From NCBI RefSeq assembly GCF_014207985.1, contig NZ_JACHMI010000001.1, positions 4,137,001-4,201,000 on the forward strand: 64,000 nucleotides of DNA. Direction: 5' to 3'. Below are positions 25,019 through 35,439 of the stretch, piece after piece. Below the pieces are notes generated by a model that worked only from the letters and a program-made list of their open reading frames with translations, did not search any database and was not told where the DNA came from. Position numbers and translations under genes: made by a program. The stretch comes from Nonomuraea rubra. Lineage in GTDB: Bacteria; Actinomycetota; Actinomycetes; Streptosporangiales; Streptosporangiaceae. Numbering within the stretch: position 1 is the first letter of the stretch; each line of letters starts with the position of its first letter.

Positions 25019-26905
25019 ATGGCGATGATGGGTGGGGGCTTCGGCCCCGGCATGATGATGTCCCTGCGGCGCGACGGCTCCGTGACCAAGCAGCGGCTGC
25101 GTCCCGGCACGGTCCGGCGCATCGCGCGCTACGCCCGGCCGTACACCCGGCAGATCACGGCGTTCCTGCTGCTCGTCGTGGCGGGCGCGGTGATCGTGGT
25201 CGCCAACCCGCTGCTGATGAAGGCGATCATCGACGACGGCATCCTGCTCAAGCAGACCGGCGTGGTGATCGGGCTGGCGGTGGCGATCGCCGCGCTCGCG
25301 GTGGTGGACGCCGGGCTGACGCTGGTGCAGCGGTGGTTCTCCGCGCGCATCGGCGAGGGCCTGATCTACGACCTGCGTACCGAGGTGTTCGACCACGTGC
25401 AGCGCATGCCGGTCGCGTTCTTCATGCGCGCGCAGACCGGCGCGCTGGTCAGCAGGCTGAACACCGACGTGATCGGCGCCCAGCGCGCCCTGACCAGCAC
25501 CCTGTCCTCCGTCGTGTCCAACGTGGTCAGCCTGGTCCTGGTGCTCGGCGCGATGCTGGCGCTGTCGTGGCAGGTGACGATGGTCGCGCTGGTGCTGCTG
25601 CCGATCTTCATCGTGCCCGCCAAGTACGTCGGCCGCCGCATGTCGGCACTGACCCGCGAGCAGATGCAGCTCGACGCCGAGATGAGCTCCGTCACCACCG
25701 AGCGCTTCAACGTGGCCGGCGCCATGGTCGCCAAGCTGTACGGCAGGCCGGAGGACGACGCCGAGGTGTTCGGCAGGCGCGCGGCCAGGGTGCGCGACGT
25801 GGGCGTGACCGTCGGCATGTACGGCACCGTGTTCCGGGTCGCGCTCGGCCTGATCGCGGCGCTGGCCACCGCCCTCGTCTACGGCATCGGCGGCGTGCTG
25901 TCCGTCTCCGGCGCCTTCGAGCTCGGCACGCTGGTGGCCCTGGCCGCGCTGCTCATGCGCCTGTACGGCCCGCTCACGTCCCTGTCGAACGTGCACGTGG
26001 ACGTGATGACCGCGCTCGTCAGCTTCGACCGGGTCTTCGAGATCCTCGACCTCAGGCCCATGGTGGCGCAGAAGCCGGACGCCGTGCCGGTGCCGGAGGG
26101 CCCGGTGACGATCGAATTCGACGACGTGCGCTTCCGCTACCCGGCCGCCGAGGAGGTCTCCCTGGCCTCGCTGGAGTCGGTGGCCAGGCAGGACACGGGC
26201 CCGTCGTACCCGGTGCTGAAGGGTGTCTCGTTCACGGCCAGGCCGGGGCAGCTCATCGCGCTCGTCGGCCACAGCGGGGCGGGCAAGACCACGATCACCT
26301 CGCTGGTGTCCCGGCTGTACGACGTCAACGAGGGCGCCGTGCGGATCAACGGGACCGACGTGCGCGACGCCACGCTCGACTCGCTGCGCGACACCGTGGG
26401 CGTCGTCATGCAGGACGCCCACCTGTTCCACGACACCATCGGCGCCAACCTGCGCTACGCCAGGCCGGAGGCGAGCGACGAGGAGATCTGGGACGCGCTG
26501 CGCGCCGCGCAGATCGGCGAGCTGGTCGAGAGCCTGCCCGACGGGCTGGACACCGTGGTGGGCGACCGCGGCTACCGGCTGTCCGGCGGCGAGAAGCAGC
26601 GGCTGGCGCTGGCCAGGCTGCTGCTGAAGGCGCCGCGCGTGGTCGTGCTCGACGAGGCCACCGCCCACCTCGACTCCGAGTCGGAGGCCGCCGTGCAGGT
26701 GGCGCTGAAGACCGCGCTGGAGGGCCGTACGTCGCTGGTCATCGCGCACCGGCTCTCGACGATCAGGGAGGCCGACGAGATCCTCGTCATCCACGACGGC
26801 CGGGTCGCCGAGCGCGGCGGGCACGAGGAGCTGCTGGCGCGCGGCGGGCTGTACGCCGAGCTCTACCGCACCCAGTTCAGCTCTTCCGGTAGCCCAGCCG
26901 CCTGA
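25019..26905 (+). CDS. ABC transporter, fused membrane and ATPase domains (exporter)
   Basis: Half-exporter of 628 residues. The N-terminal six-helix membrane domain (about 40-330) is followed by an ATPase domain with Walker A GHSGAGKTT, Q-loop, LSGGEKQRLALAR, Walker B VVVLDEATAHLD and the H-loop IAHRL. All catalytic residues are intact, so a homodimer could work. The Met/Gly-rich beginning MAMMGGGFGPGMMM precedes the first helix. Substrate unknown. Its end overlaps the convergent sulfotransferase gene by 29 bases. Confidence 0.92.
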   Translation: MAMMGGGFGPGMMMSLRRDGSVTKQRLRPGTVRRIARYARPYTRQITAFLLLVVAGAVIVVANPLLMKAIIDDGILLKQTGVVIGLAVAIAALAVVDAGLTLVQRWFSARIGEGLIYDLRTEVFDHVQRMPVAFFMRAQTGALVSRLNTDVIGAQRALTSTLSSVVSNVVSLVLVLGAMLALSWQVTMVALVLLPIFIVPAKYVGRRMSALTREQMQLDAEMSSVTTERFNVAGAMVAKLYGRPEDDAEVFGRRAARVRDVGVTVGMYGTVFRVALGLIAALATALVYGIGGVLSVSGAFELGTLVALAALLMRLYGPLTSLSNVHVDVMTALVSFDRVFEILDLRPMVAQKPDAVPVPEGPVTIEFDDVRFRYPAAEEVSLASLESVARQDTGPSYPVLKGVSFTARPGQLIALVGHSGAGKTTITSLVSRLYDVNEGAVRINGTDVRDATLDSLRDTVGVVMQDAHLFHDTIGANLRYARPEASDEEIWDALRAAQIGELVESLPDGLDTVVGDRGYRLSGGEKQRLALARLLLKAPRVVVLDEATAHLDSESEAAVQVALKTALEGRTSLVIAHRLSTIREADEILVIHDGRVAERGGHEELLARGGLYAELYRTQFSSSGSPAA

Positions 26906-27761
26906 GCTCCTCCCTGGCCACCTTCTCCACCAGCTCCAGGTCGTCGCGCCGCAACCGGGTGCGCCAGGCGCCCACCTTCGGGACCGCGGTGTCGTACAGG
27001 ACGACCTTGGACACCCGCGTCTCCAGGAACTCCGACAGCGTCGCCACCGACTGCGGCGGCCTGTCGACCAGGTCCTCGTAGCGCAGGGTGAGCAGCTGCG
27101 GCTCCGGCAGCGTGCGGCGCAGCTCGGCGCTCATCCGCACGGCGCTGCGCCAGCGCAGCGCGCTCTTGCCCGCCGCCGGCATGGTCTTCCAGCGCTCCAG
27201 GTGCTCGTCCTTGTTGACGCCCAGGAACGCGTTGGGGAACTCGGTCTGCTCGGTCAGCATCGCCGGCTTGAACCACGCCAGGCAGGCCGGGTCGCCCAGC
27301 ATGCCGGCCACCACGTCGCGGCCGTCGCGGATGAGCTGGACGAACCGGGCGTCGGGGAAGGCCTGCAGCAGCACGGGCGCGCTGTAGAGCAGGTCGGGGC
27401 TGCCGTCGCCGAAGCGGGTGACGTCGTTCGCCGACACGCAGGGGCCCAGGCCCGTGACGCCGCCCGCCTCGCGGCACGGCTCGGCGCACTCGCCGCAGGA
27501 GCGGGGCAGCACCTGCCACGACTCGGCGAGCGCGTCGCGCATGACGCGCACGGCGCCGGACGTACGGGCGATGGACGGCTTGCGGGCGAAGGCGTACACC
27601 ACGTGCGCCACGCTCGCGCGGCCCATCGTCACGTGGAAGCCCGGCGAGCGTTTCAGGGCGCGGGCCAGCAGGTCCACGCCGGAATGCGGAGCTCCGAGCA
27701 GGAAGACCGGCCGGCGGACCTTGATGCCGTTGACCACGAGGATGTGGGGCGGAAGTCGCAT
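26877..27761 (-). CDS. Sulfotransferase-family protein
   Basis: PAPS-dependent sulfotransferase fold of 294 residues. The 5'-phosphosulfate loop is VFLLGAPHSGVDLLARAL near the N terminus and the 3'-phosphate site is FVQLIRDGRDVVAGML. The LRYEDLVDRPPQSVATLSEFL segment is typical. Four cysteines (CGECAEPC and one later) in the middle are unusual and could bind a metal. I prefer ATG 27761, which leaves space for a promoter; a GTG at 27791 would collide with the divergent sirtuin start. Acceptor unknown. Confidence 0.83.
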   Translation of the reverse strand: MRLPPHILVVNGIKVRRPVFLLGAPHSGVDLLARALKRSPGFHVTMGRASVAHVVYAFARKPSIARTSGAVRVMRDALAESWQVLPRSCGECAEPCREAGGVTGLGPCVSANDVTRFGDGSPDLLYSAPVLLQAFPDARFVQLIRDGRDVVAGMLGDPACLAWFKPAMLTEQTEFPNAFLGVNKDEHLERWKTMPAAGKSALRWRSAVRMSAELRRTLPEPQLLTLRYEDLVDRPPQSVATLSEFLETRVSKVVLYDTAVPKVGAWRTRLRRDDLELVEKVAREELRRLGYRKS

Positions 27762-27791
27762 ACGGAAAGCAAGTGTGACACCGTTTCCCAC

Positions 27792-28529
27792 GTGAACGAG
27801 CCAACGTCAGTGTCGGTGCTCACCGGTGCGGGCATCTCCACCGACTCGGGGATCCCCGACTTCCGGGGGCCGCAGGGGGTCTGGACGAAGAACCCGCAGG
27901 CCGAGGCGAACGCCACCATCGACCGGTACCTCGCGGACCCCGACGTCAGGCGCGCCTCCTGGCAGGCCAGGCTGGAGTCCCCGGCCTGGAAGGCCCAGCC
28001 GAACCCCGCCCACCACGCGCTGGTCGAGCTGGAGCAGGCCGGCCTGCTGCGCGCCCTGATCACGCAGAACATCGACGAGCTGCACCAGCGCGCCGGCTCC
28101 TCGCCCGGGAAGGTCATCGAGCTGCACGGCACCATGCGCCGCGCCGAATGCCTGACCTGCGACCTGATCACGCCCATGGAGGAGGTGCTCGCCAGGGTGG
28201 CCGCGGGCGAGCAGGACCCGCCCTGCCCGCGCTGCGGCGGCATCCAGAAGTCGAACACGATCTCGTTCGGGCAGCACCTCAAACCCGAGGTGATCGACGC
28301 GGCGCTCGACGCGGCCCGCTCGTGCGACCTGTTCGTGGCGATCGGCACCTCGCTGACCGTGCACCCCGCGGCCGGGCTGTGCGGCGAGGCGCTGGACGCC
28401 GGAGCCCGGCTCGTGATCGTGAACGCGCAGCCCACCCCGTATGATCCGTTCGCCGATCGCGTCATCAACGAGCCGATCGGCCAGGCACTACCCGCGCTCG
28501 TCAAGGAGCTGATCGATGCGGCCAGGTGA
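27792..28529 (+). CDS. Sir2-family NAD-dependent protein deacylase
   Basis: Sirtuin of 245 residues removing acyl groups from lysine with NAD consumption. Seen: the NAD loop GAGISTDSGIPDFRG, TQNIDELHQRAG, catalytic His in IELHGT, zinc cysteines CLTC and CPRC, and GTSLTVHPAAG. GTG 27792 gives a standard N terminus. It overlaps the LD-carboxypeptidase gene by 14 bases, so the two are co-translated. A second, different sirtuin lies at 50.7 kb. Confidence 0.94.
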   Translation: MNEPTSVSVLTGAGISTDSGIPDFRGPQGVWTKNPQAEANATIDRYLADPDVRRASWQARLESPAWKAQPNPAHHALVELEQAGLLRALITQNIDELHQRAGSSPGKVIELHGTMRRAECLTCDLITPMEEVLARVAAGEQDPPCPRCGGIQKSNTISFGQHLKPEVIDAALDAARSCDLFVAIGTSLTVHPAAGLCGEALDAGARLVIVNAQPTPYDPFADRVINEPIGQALPALVKELIDAAR

Positions 28530-29412
28530 CACCGTCGCCATTGTTGCCCCCTCAGGACCACCCAGCGCCGTGCTGCTCAAACGCGGCGTCCAGCGGCTGG
28601 AGTCACTCGGGCTGAAGGTGGTCGTGGGCGAGCACGTGCTCGACCGCCAGGGCCTCGAGTACCTGGCGGGCGAGGACGCCGCCAGGGCCGCCGACCTGCA
28701 GTCGGCCTGGTGCGACCCCGCCGTCGCCGGGGTGTTCTGCTGCCGGGGCGGGTACGGCGCCGGGCGGCTGCTCGGCCTGCTCGACTGGGACCTGATGCGC
28801 GAGGCGGGCCCCAAGGTGCTGCTCGGGTCGAGCGACATCACGGCGCTGCACAACGCGTTCGCCATCGAGCTGGGGGTGCCCACCCTGCACGGGCCGATGG
28901 CCGCCTGCGACCTCATCGCGGGCGACGAGAGCGGGCCCGAGCCGCGTACGTGGGAGAGCCTGCGCGAGGCCCTCTTCGGCCCGGGCACCACCGTGGCGGG
29001 CGACCGGGTGCTGGCGCCCGGGCGGGCCGAGGGGGTGCTGCGCGGCGGGAACCTGTCGCTGATCGCCTCCATGTGCGGCACGCGGTGGCAGCCGTCCTTC
29101 GACGGGGCGATCGCGTTCCTGGAGGACGTGGGCGAGGAACCGTACCGGATCGACCGGATGCTCACCCAGCTCCTGCAGGCGGGCGTGCTCGACGGGGTGC
29201 GCGGGATCGCGCTCGGGTCGTGGGAGAGGTGCGGGGATCCGTACCCCGTCCTGGAAGACCGGCTGGGGTCGCTCGGGGTGCCGATCGTGGCCGGGCTGCC
29301 GGTCGGGCACGGGTCGCCGCAGCACAGTGTCTGGCTTGGGGCTCTTGGTGTTATCGATACCGAATCGTGCTCGCTAACTGGCATGATGCGGAACGAGCAG
29401 CAGGCAAGGTAG
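28516..29412 (+). CDS. LD-carboxypeptidase (peptidase S66)
   Basis: Serine peptidase of 298 residues that removes the terminal D-alanine from muropeptide tetrapeptides, used in cell wall recycling. The S66 nucleophile is S106 in GSSDITALH. The Glu-His partners lie in FLEDVGEEPYRIDRML and GLPVGHG. There is no signal peptide, which fits a cytoplasmic recycling enzyme. It overlaps the sirtuin gene upstream. Confidence 0.93.
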   Translation: MRPGDTVAIVAPSGPPSAVLLKRGVQRLESLGLKVVVGEHVLDRQGLEYLAGEDAARAADLQSAWCDPAVAGVFCCRGGYGAGRLLGLLDWDLMREAGPKVLLGSSDITALHNAFAIELGVPTLHGPMAACDLIAGDESGPEPRTWESLREALFGPGTTVAGDRVLAPGRAEGVLRGGNLSLIASMCGTRWQPSFDGAIAFLEDVGEEPYRIDRMLTQLLQAGVLDGVRGIALGSWERCGDPYPVLEDRLGSLGVPIVAGLPVGHGSPQHSVWLGALGVIDTESCSLTGMMRNEQQAR

Positions 29413-29445
29413 GAGGGACGAATCCGACAGAAAGGGACACGACGC

Positions 29446-30312
29446 GTGAACTTGTTCAGGCGCGAGCCCTCTCGCCGGCCGGTCGAGGACGTCGATCTCG
29501 ACTCGTTGCTCGCGCTCGTCGCCGAGTCCCTCGGATACTCCTTCGAGTTCGCCCGTGACGGCTCCGCCGTGACGCTCAGCGCCGACTCGGGCTCCCTCGC
29601 CGTCAAGCTCACCGGGCTGCGGCGCGAAGCCGGGCGCAGGGCCAGAGAGGACTGGCCCATGCTGGTCTCCGAACACCTCGCGCACGCCGTGGCCACCGCC
29701 GGCGAGCGGGTGGACGTGTGCGACCTCGACCAGGTACGTTCCCTGCTGCGCACCCGCGTGGAGGCCGTCGATGAGATCCCCGACCTGACCCGCGTCGTCG
29801 GCCGCCACCTCAACGCCGACCTCGTCGAACTGCTGACCGTGGGGGCACGCCCGGTACGCCCGGAGGAGTCCGGATGCTGGCCCGTGCCCACCGGGCAGGC
29901 CCTCGACCTGGCCGTGGCCAACGTGCGCGGGCGGGAGCGGCTGCGGTCGGAGTACATCGAACTGTCGGGCACGCCCGTCACCCGGCTCACCGCCTCCAGC
30001 CCCTCGGCCGCCACGCACCTGCGGTGGCTGGCCGAGTACCTTCCGGTGCCCGCCGACGGGGTGCTCGTGGCGTTGCCGGATCCGTACACGTTGCTGGTGC
30101 ATCCGGTGGACGGGATCGGGGTGGTGCGGGCGATCGAGCGGTTGCGGGTGCATGCGGCTCGTACGGATGGGCTCAGCCCGCAGGTTCACTGGTGGCATGG
30201 GGGGCGGCTCACCCTGATCAGGGCCGACATCGTGACCAGGGACGGGCAGACCAGGCTCGTCGTGGCGCCGCCGCCGGACTTCGCCCGCGTCCTGGCCCGC
30301 CTGGCGGTCTGA
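29446..30312 (+). CDS. Uncharacterised protein, DUF1444-like
   Basis: Soluble protein of 288 residues. The first half (DLDSLLALVAESLGY..., LAVKLTGLRREAGRRAREDWPMLVSEHLAHAV) loosely resembles DUF1444/YtpQ-type proteins; I am not sure of the match. The second half contains a WPVPTGQALDLAVANVRGRERL block and a TRLVVAPPPDFARVLARL end. There is no signal peptide or catalytic motif that I recognise. The GTG start at 29446 follows AAAGGGA and sits 33 bases after the carboxypeptidase gene, so co-transcription is likely. Confidence 0.7.
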   Translation: MNLFRREPSRRPVEDVDLDSLLALVAESLGYSFEFARDGSAVTLSADSGSLAVKLTGLRREAGRRAREDWPMLVSEHLAHAVATAGERVDVCDLDQVRSLLRTRVEAVDEIPDLTRVVGRHLNADLVELLTVGARPVRPEESGCWPVPTGQALDLAVANVRGRERLRSEYIELSGTPVTRLTASSPSAATHLRWLAEYLPVPADGVLVALPDPYTLLVHPVDGIGVVRAIERLRVHAARTDGLSPQVHWWHGGRLTLIRADIVTRDGQTRLVVAPPPDFARVLARLAV

Positions 30313-30403
30313 GCAGAGCTCGGTGTTCACGCCACGGTCACTGTTCGGCGGCGATACGGGAGAATCGTGGCGGAAGGCCGTCGGGTTTCTGACGATCTGA
30401 GGC

Positions 30404-33094
30404 ATGCGGCGGATTCTCGTCACGGTCCTGATCTTCAGCGCGCTGACGGCGGCTCTCGTGACCTTCCTGACGAACGCGGCCGACGAACTGGGCGGGACAG
30501 GCCACCGTCCTGAGTGCCCGGTGACGTCCGCCGGTGACGTCCGCAGGACGGCGAGGCTGGTGGTGGACAACACCGATGTCCCCGCGCCTGTCCTGACCTC
30601 GGTCACGGTGGTGACCGTGCCGTTGCGCGCACCACTCGTGGGAGGGCTGTTCCAGGGACGAGCCCACCCCGCCTACCGGCAGTCGATGCATTGCCTCCTG
30701 CGCACGGGCGACGGCGAATGGAGATGGTGGGAGAGACGTAAGTCCCCGCCCGCCGTGGTGGTCGGGAACGACAAGGTGATGATCACCGACACCGTCTACG
30801 CGGACGTGGACTACCTGGTCTGGGAGCTGTGCAGATCGCCTGATCAGAGCCTTGCACCCGGACCTCGGGGGTTCCCGGACTGCGAGGCCGAAGCCGGGGT
30901 CGGCCCATGGAGGCTGCACGGTCCCGGAGCCGGGCGGTGGTACTTCGAACTCGCCGCCGATCCCGCCGGGACCTGGGACGAGGTCACCCTAGAACTCCCT
31001 CCCGGCTGGCTGAGAGCACCGATCCCGCTGCCGGCCGCTTCCGGGCCCCGGCATCTGACATGGCGTGGACTCTCCCAGCCGGCCGGCTTCACGTTGCTGC
31101 CCGACATCGACGCGCGAAGCGTGATCACGATGAACGCTCATCCGGGTCGCTCCCTGAGCATGCTGCTGCTCAACCTCTGTGACCTGGCGATCCTGCTGCT
31201 CCCGGTGATCTGGACAGGGACGCGGAGCCGAGGGCGGAAGCGGTCACCGTCGTCCGGCCACCCTGACCCGGGGGACGAGCCCGGCCTGCGGGAGCGGCGC
31301 GCGCGTGACGCCGCCCGGGCGCGCCGCAGGAGGCGGTGGCGAGCGCGACTGCGTCTCCGCTTCCTGCTCGTGCCGCTGACGGTCACCTTGATCACTGCGG
31401 TGATCGACGAGACCAATGAGTGGTTCGGGCCGTCGGTGTCGGAGGGGGACGCCGAGTTCACGTACTGGGCCATCACGACAGGCGCGCTGTTGCTGTCCGG
31501 CGCCCTGATGCTGGGGGCGGCACGGCTGTGGCGCGCCCTTCCGGCGATGGTCCTGGTGGCGGCCATGTACGGGGGAGTGGGGCTGAGCGAGCGGCTCGTC
31601 CCCGCGGGGGAAGAGCATCTCGTCTTCCCGGACGAGATGCCACTGCTGCCCTGGTCGGCTCCCCTCGCCATCGGCGCGAGCTTGATCCTGGTGCTGTTGT
31701 TGCTGATCGCCGTGCTCAACGGCCTCCGGCTGGCCTGGCGACCTTGTGCCGACGCGGCGCTGCCCGCATGGGCCTGGTGGGCCGCGACGTCCGGGGCCGC
31801 GCTCACCGTCTCCTACGTCTGTTATGCCTCGGCCCGCGACAGGTCGTGGGCGGCCTGGCTGGACTACGACACGGCCTCCATCGCGGGAGTCGCGTGGGAT
31901 CAGCTGTGGCTGCCGTACAGCGTGGTGTGGCTGGTGAGCGGCAGTGGGCTGCTGTGGCTCTGGCCGCTTGCCCTCGTGCTCGCGTACCTGCGCGAGCAGG
32001 CGGCGGTGCGGGCGGCGATCGGCTTGCCGTTGTGGCACTCTCCCGGGGCCGGGCCGCCGACGGTGACAGGGCCGTCCGGGCGGCGCCGCCTGATGGTGGT
32101 GTGGGTCTTCGCAGCGGGTGCCATGAGCTTCAGCGAGTACTACGGCGGCCTGTACCTGCCCGTGAAATTCGTGGCCACGGCCGTCACGCTCTGGCTGATC
32201 CTGCGCGTGAGCCGGTCGAGGGTGGTCGCGCTGCATCGCCTGGACGACGGGCGGCCACTGCTGGCCACCCTGGAGCCGGGCGTGTTCGAGCAGGTGCGCG
32301 AGCGTGCTCTGACCTTCCTCGAAACCCGCAGGACGGGCCGGATGTCCGACAGCGGAGCCGCTGAGCGGCCGGAGAAACTGAAGGAGGAATTCGAGAAGCT
32401 CGAGCAATGGCCTCCGGGCCAGGAGGGGAAGCTCCCGACCGGCATCTCTCCGTTGCACCTCGCGCTCCTCGCCGGCCCTGAGCCGCCCGGCCGCGGCGGC
32501 CCGGCGGGCCTTGCCTGGAGGACCGGCTCGATCACCCTGGCGCTGGGTGTGATCCCCATGCTCTACCTGCTGTGGTGGGACGTGCAGGCCGAAGGAGGAC
32601 CACTGAGCCTGACACGGGACGCGGGCATGTGGTACTCGGCCAACGTGATCCAGGAAGTCGTCTTCTGGTTCCTACCCGGGTACCTGCTGGGTCTGTTGTG
32701 GCGTGAGCTGCCCGGCCGTACCGGTGCGATCAGGTCTCTGTCCTTGAGCGGCGCGTACGCCGCCGGGGTCGTGGCCTACTGGGTGCCGGCGGAGATCATG
32801 GATCTGGCCGACGTGACCGGGATGTCGCTGCGGGCTCTCCTGCTGTTCGTGGTGCTCACCACGGCAGGCCTGGTCACGGACATGCGCACGCTGCGTACGG
32901 TGATCCAGCCGTGGAACAGGCTCGGGCGTTTCCTGCTGGAGGTCTATCGGCTGGAGAGCATCCCGTCGCAGGCCACGTTCATCCTCGCGCAGATCGCCGC
33001 GGTGCTGGCCATCATCCAGTTCGTACGAGGGCAGGGGGGCGAGCCGCAGTACCCGAGCATCGACCCCTTCCAGGTGCCACGCCCTCCGGGGTAG
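30404..33094 (+). CDS. Large multi-helix membrane protein, possibly DUF6185
   Basis: Protein of 896 residues. An N-terminal anchor helix (about 5-25) leads into an extracytoplasmic domain of about 220 residues. A helix at about 250-270 follows, then a very basic cytoplasmic loop (RERRARDAARARRRRRWRARLRLR), and then a dozen or so further helices. A charged soluble stretch (about 640-700) precedes the last helical bundle, where IQEVVFWFLPGYLLG recalls CPBP-type membrane proteases without matching them fully. From memory this fits the DUF6185 group of actinomycetes; function unknown. Confidence 0.75.
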   Translation: MRRILVTVLIFSALTAALVTFLTNAADELGGTGHRPECPVTSAGDVRRTARLVVDNTDVPAPVLTSVTVVTVPLRAPLVGGLFQGRAHPAYRQSMHCLLRTGDGEWRWWERRKSPPAVVVGNDKVMITDTVYADVDYLVWELCRSPDQSLAPGPRGFPDCEAEAGVGPWRLHGPGAGRWYFELAADPAGTWDEVTLELPPGWLRAPIPLPAASGPRHLTWRGLSQPAGFTLLPDIDARSVITMNAHPGRSLSMLLLNLCDLAILLLPVIWTGTRSRGRKRSPSSGHPDPGDEPGLRERRARDAARARRRRRWRARLRLRFLLVPLTVTLITAVIDETNEWFGPSVSEGDAEFTYWAITTGALLLSGALMLGAARLWRALPAMVLVAAMYGGVGLSERLVPAGEEHLVFPDEMPLLPWSAPLAIGASLILVLLLLIAVLNGLRLAWRPCADAALPAWAWWAATSGAALTVSYVCYASARDRSWAAWLDYDTASIAGVAWDQLWLPYSVVWLVSGSGLLWLWPLALVLAYLREQAAVRAAIGLPLWHSPGAGPPTVTGPSGRRRLMVVWVFAAGAMSFSEYYGGLYLPVKFVATAVTLWLILRVSRSRVVALHRLDDGRPLLATLEPGVFEQVRERALTFLETRRTGRMSDSGAAERPEKLKEEFEKLEQWPPGQEGKLPTGISPLHLALLAGPEPPGRGGPAGLAWRTGSITLALGVIPMLYLLWWDVQAEGGPLSLTRDAGMWYSANVIQEVVFWFLPGYLLGLLWRELPGRTGAIRSLSLSGAYAAGVVAYWVPAEIMDLADVTGMSLRALLLFVVLTTAGLVTDMRTLRTVIQPWNRLGRFLLEVYRLESIPSQATFILAQIAAVLAIIQFVRGQGGEPQYPSIDPFQVPRPPG

Positions 33095-33130
33095 GCCACC
33101 GGACCCCTCGCGCGGAGGGAGCCCGGTGGC
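33095..33130. terminator. Bidirectional terminator between convergent genes
   Basis: GCCACCGG (33095-33102) pairs with CCGGTGGC (33123-33130), and an inner CCCTC/GAGGG adds a second stem. It fills the 41-base gap between the large membrane protein gene and the UvrA-like gene. Confidence 0.7.
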
Positions 33131-33135
33131 GGCCG

Positions 33136-35439
33136 TCACGGGCGGTTGACGTAGTCGCGGAGGTGGATGGCCGTCAGGGAGGTGCCGTTCGCGACCAGGT
33201 CGGACGGAGTGCCGGAGAAGACGACCTGGCCGCCGTCGTGGCCGGCGCCCGGGCCGAGGTCGATGATCCAGTCGGCGTGGGCCATGACGGCCTGGTGGTG
33301 CTCGATGACGATGACCGAGTTGCCGTCGTCCACGAGGCGGTCGAGGAGGGCCAGGAGCTGGTCCACGTCCGCGAGGTGGAGCCCCGTCGTGGGTTCGTCC
33401 AGCACGTACGTGGTGCCGTTCTTGGCCATGTTGATGGCGAGCTTGAGGCGCTGGCGTTCACCGCCCGACAGGGTGGTGAGGGGCTGGCCCAGGCCCAGGT
33501 AGCCGAGGCCGACCGAGACGAGGCGGTCGAGGATGGTGCCCGCCTGGCCGGTGGGGAAGAAGTCGCGGGCCTCGGAGATCGGCATCTCCAGCACCTCGCT
33601 GATGTTCTTGCCGCGCAGCCGGTACGTCAGCACCTGCGCCGTGAACCGCTTGCCCTCGCACGTCTCGCACACCGACGCCACCTCGGCCATCATCGCCAGG
33701 TCGGTGTAGATGAGGCCGATGCCCTTGCAGGCCGGGCAGGCCCCTTCGGAGTTGGCGCTGAACAGCCCCGGCTTGACCCCGTTGGCCTTGGCGAAGGCGG
33801 TGCGGATCGGGTCGAGCACCCCCGTGTACGTGGCCGGGTTGCTCCTGCGGGACCCGCGGATCGGCGACTGGTCGGCCACCACCACGCCGTCCCTGCCCGA
33901 CACGTACCCGTGGATCAGGGAGCTCTTCCCGGAGCCGGCGACGCCGGTGACCACGGTCAGCACGCCGAGCGGGATGTCCACGCTCACGTCCGCGAGGTTG
34001 TGCAGGGTGGCGTTCCTGATCGGGAGCTGCCCGGACGGCCTGCGGAAGTCGTCGCGCAGCCGTACGCGGTGGTCGAGGTAGCGGCCGGTCAGCGTGCCGG
34101 AGGAGCGCAGCCCCGACAGGTGGCCGGAGTAGCAGACCTGGCCGCCGGCCGTGCCCGCGCCGGGGCCGAGGTCGACGACGTGGTCGGCGATGGCGATGGT
34201 CTCCGGCTTGTGCTCGACCACGAGCACCGTGTTGCCCTTGTCGCACAGCGCCAGCAGCAGGCGGTTCATGCGCTGGATGTCGTGCGGGTGCAGCCCGGCG
34301 GTGGGCTCGTCGAAGACGTAGGTGACGTCGGTGAGGCTGGAATTGAGATGGCGCACCATCTTCACCCGCTGCGCCTCGCCGCCCGACAGCGTGGACGACT
34401 CCCGGTTCAGGCTGAGATAGCCGAGGCCGATCTCGACCAGCGAGTCGAGCGTCGAGCGCAGCCCCTCCAGGACCGGCCCGATGCGCGGGTCGCCGATGCC
34501 GCGGATGAAGTCGGCCAGGTCGTTGACCTGCATGGCCGAGCAGTCGGCGATGTTCAGGCCGCCGATCCTGGCCGAGCGGGCGGCCTCGTTCAGGCGGGTG
34601 CCGTCGCAGGCGGGGCAGGGGGCCAGCTTGATCGCCCGGTCGGCGAACGCCCGCGCGGCCGGCTGCATCGACTCCCGGTCCTTGCCCAGGAAGCCGCGCC
34701 TGACCCGGACGAGCAGGCCCTCGTAGGTGAAGTTGTTGTTGCCGTACTTGAGCTTGGTGGCGGGCTTGTGCAGCAGGTCCGCCCACTGCTGCTCGGTGAA
34801 GTCCTTCAGCTTGACGGCGGGGTCGAACAGGCCGGAGCCGGCCACGACCTGCCAGGGCCAGCTGTCCACCGCGTACCCGGGGGCCTTGATCGCGCCCTCG
34901 TTCAGCGACAGCTCCCTGTCGACCACCTCGTCCAGGTCGATGTCGGTCGCCTTGCCCAGCCCCTCGCACTCCGGGCACATGCCTTCGGCCATGTTGAAGC
35001 TGAAGGCGGAGGCGGAGCCGACGTGCGGCTCGGCGATGCGGCTGAAGATGATCCGCAACATGGTGTGCGCGTCGGTCGCGGTGCCCACGGTGGAGCGGGC
35101 GTTGGCGCCCATCCGCTCCTGGTCCACGATGATCGCCGCGCTGAGGTTGTGCAGCGCGTCCACGTCCGGACGGGACAGGCTCGGCATGAACGCCTGGATG
35201 AACGCCGTGTACGTCTCGTCGATCAGCCGCCGCGACTCCGCTGCGATGGTGTCGAAGACGAGCGAGGACTTGCCGGAGCCGGAAACCCCGGTGAAGACCG
35301 TGAGACGCCGCTTGGGGATGTCGAGGGAGACGCCCTTGAGGTTGTTCTCCCTGGCGCCGCGGACCTGGATGCTGTCGTGGCTGTCCGCGGCGGTGTGGTC
35401 ACGAGTCTGGACGGTGCTTGCCTGGTGGCTGGAGAGCAC
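33136..35439 (-). CDS. UvrA-like ABC ATPase (short, DrrC-type)
   Basis: Protein of 767 residues with two UvrA-like ABC domains: Walker [10 protein letters not shown] and GVAGSGKSS, signatures [12 protein letters not shown] and [12 protein letters not shown], and zinc-type CxxC pairs (CPECEG, CPACDG, CPACKG, CETCEG). True UvrA has about 950 residues; this shorter form matches the DrrC/UvrA-paralog group linked to resistance against DNA-binding drugs. The canonical repair UvrA should be elsewhere. GTG 35439 has GGAAGGG five bases upstream. Confidence 0.9.
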   Translation of the reverse strand: MLSSHQASTVQTRDHTAADSHDSIQVRGARENNLKGVSLDIPKRRLTVFTGVSGSGKSSLVFDTIAAESRRLIDETYTAFIQAFMPSLSRPDVDALHNLSAAIIVDQERMGANARSTVGTATDAHTMLRIIFSRIAEPHVGSASAFSFNMAEGMCPECEGLGKATDIDLDEVVDRELSLNEGAIKAPGYAVDSWPWQVVAGSGLFDPAVKLKDFTEQQWADLLHKPATKLKYGNNNFTYEGLLVRVRRGFLGKDRESMQPAARAFADRAIKLAPCPACDGTRLNEAARSARIGGLNIADCSAMQVNDLADFIRGIGDPRIGPVLEGLRSTLDSLVEIGLGYLSLNRESSTLSGGEAQRVKMVRHLNSSLTDVTYVFDEPTAGLHPHDIQRMNRLLLALCDKGNTVLVVEHKPETIAIADHVVDLGPGAGTAGGQVCYSGHLSGLRSSGTLTGRYLDHRVRLRDDFRRPSGQLPIRNATLHNLADVSVDIPLGVLTVVTGVAGSGKSSLIHGYVSGRDGVVVADQSPIRGSRRSNPATYTGVLDPIRTAFAKANGVKPGLFSANSEGACPACKGIGLIYTDLAMMAEVASVCETCEGKRFTAQVLTYRLRGKNISEVLEMPISEARDFFPTGQAGTILDRLVSVGLGYLGLGQPLTTLSGGERQRLKLAINMAKNGTTYVLDEPTTGLHLADVDQLLALLDRLVDDGNSVIVIEHHQAVMAHADWIIDLGPGAGHDGGQVVFSGTPSDLVANGTSLTAIHLRDYVNRP

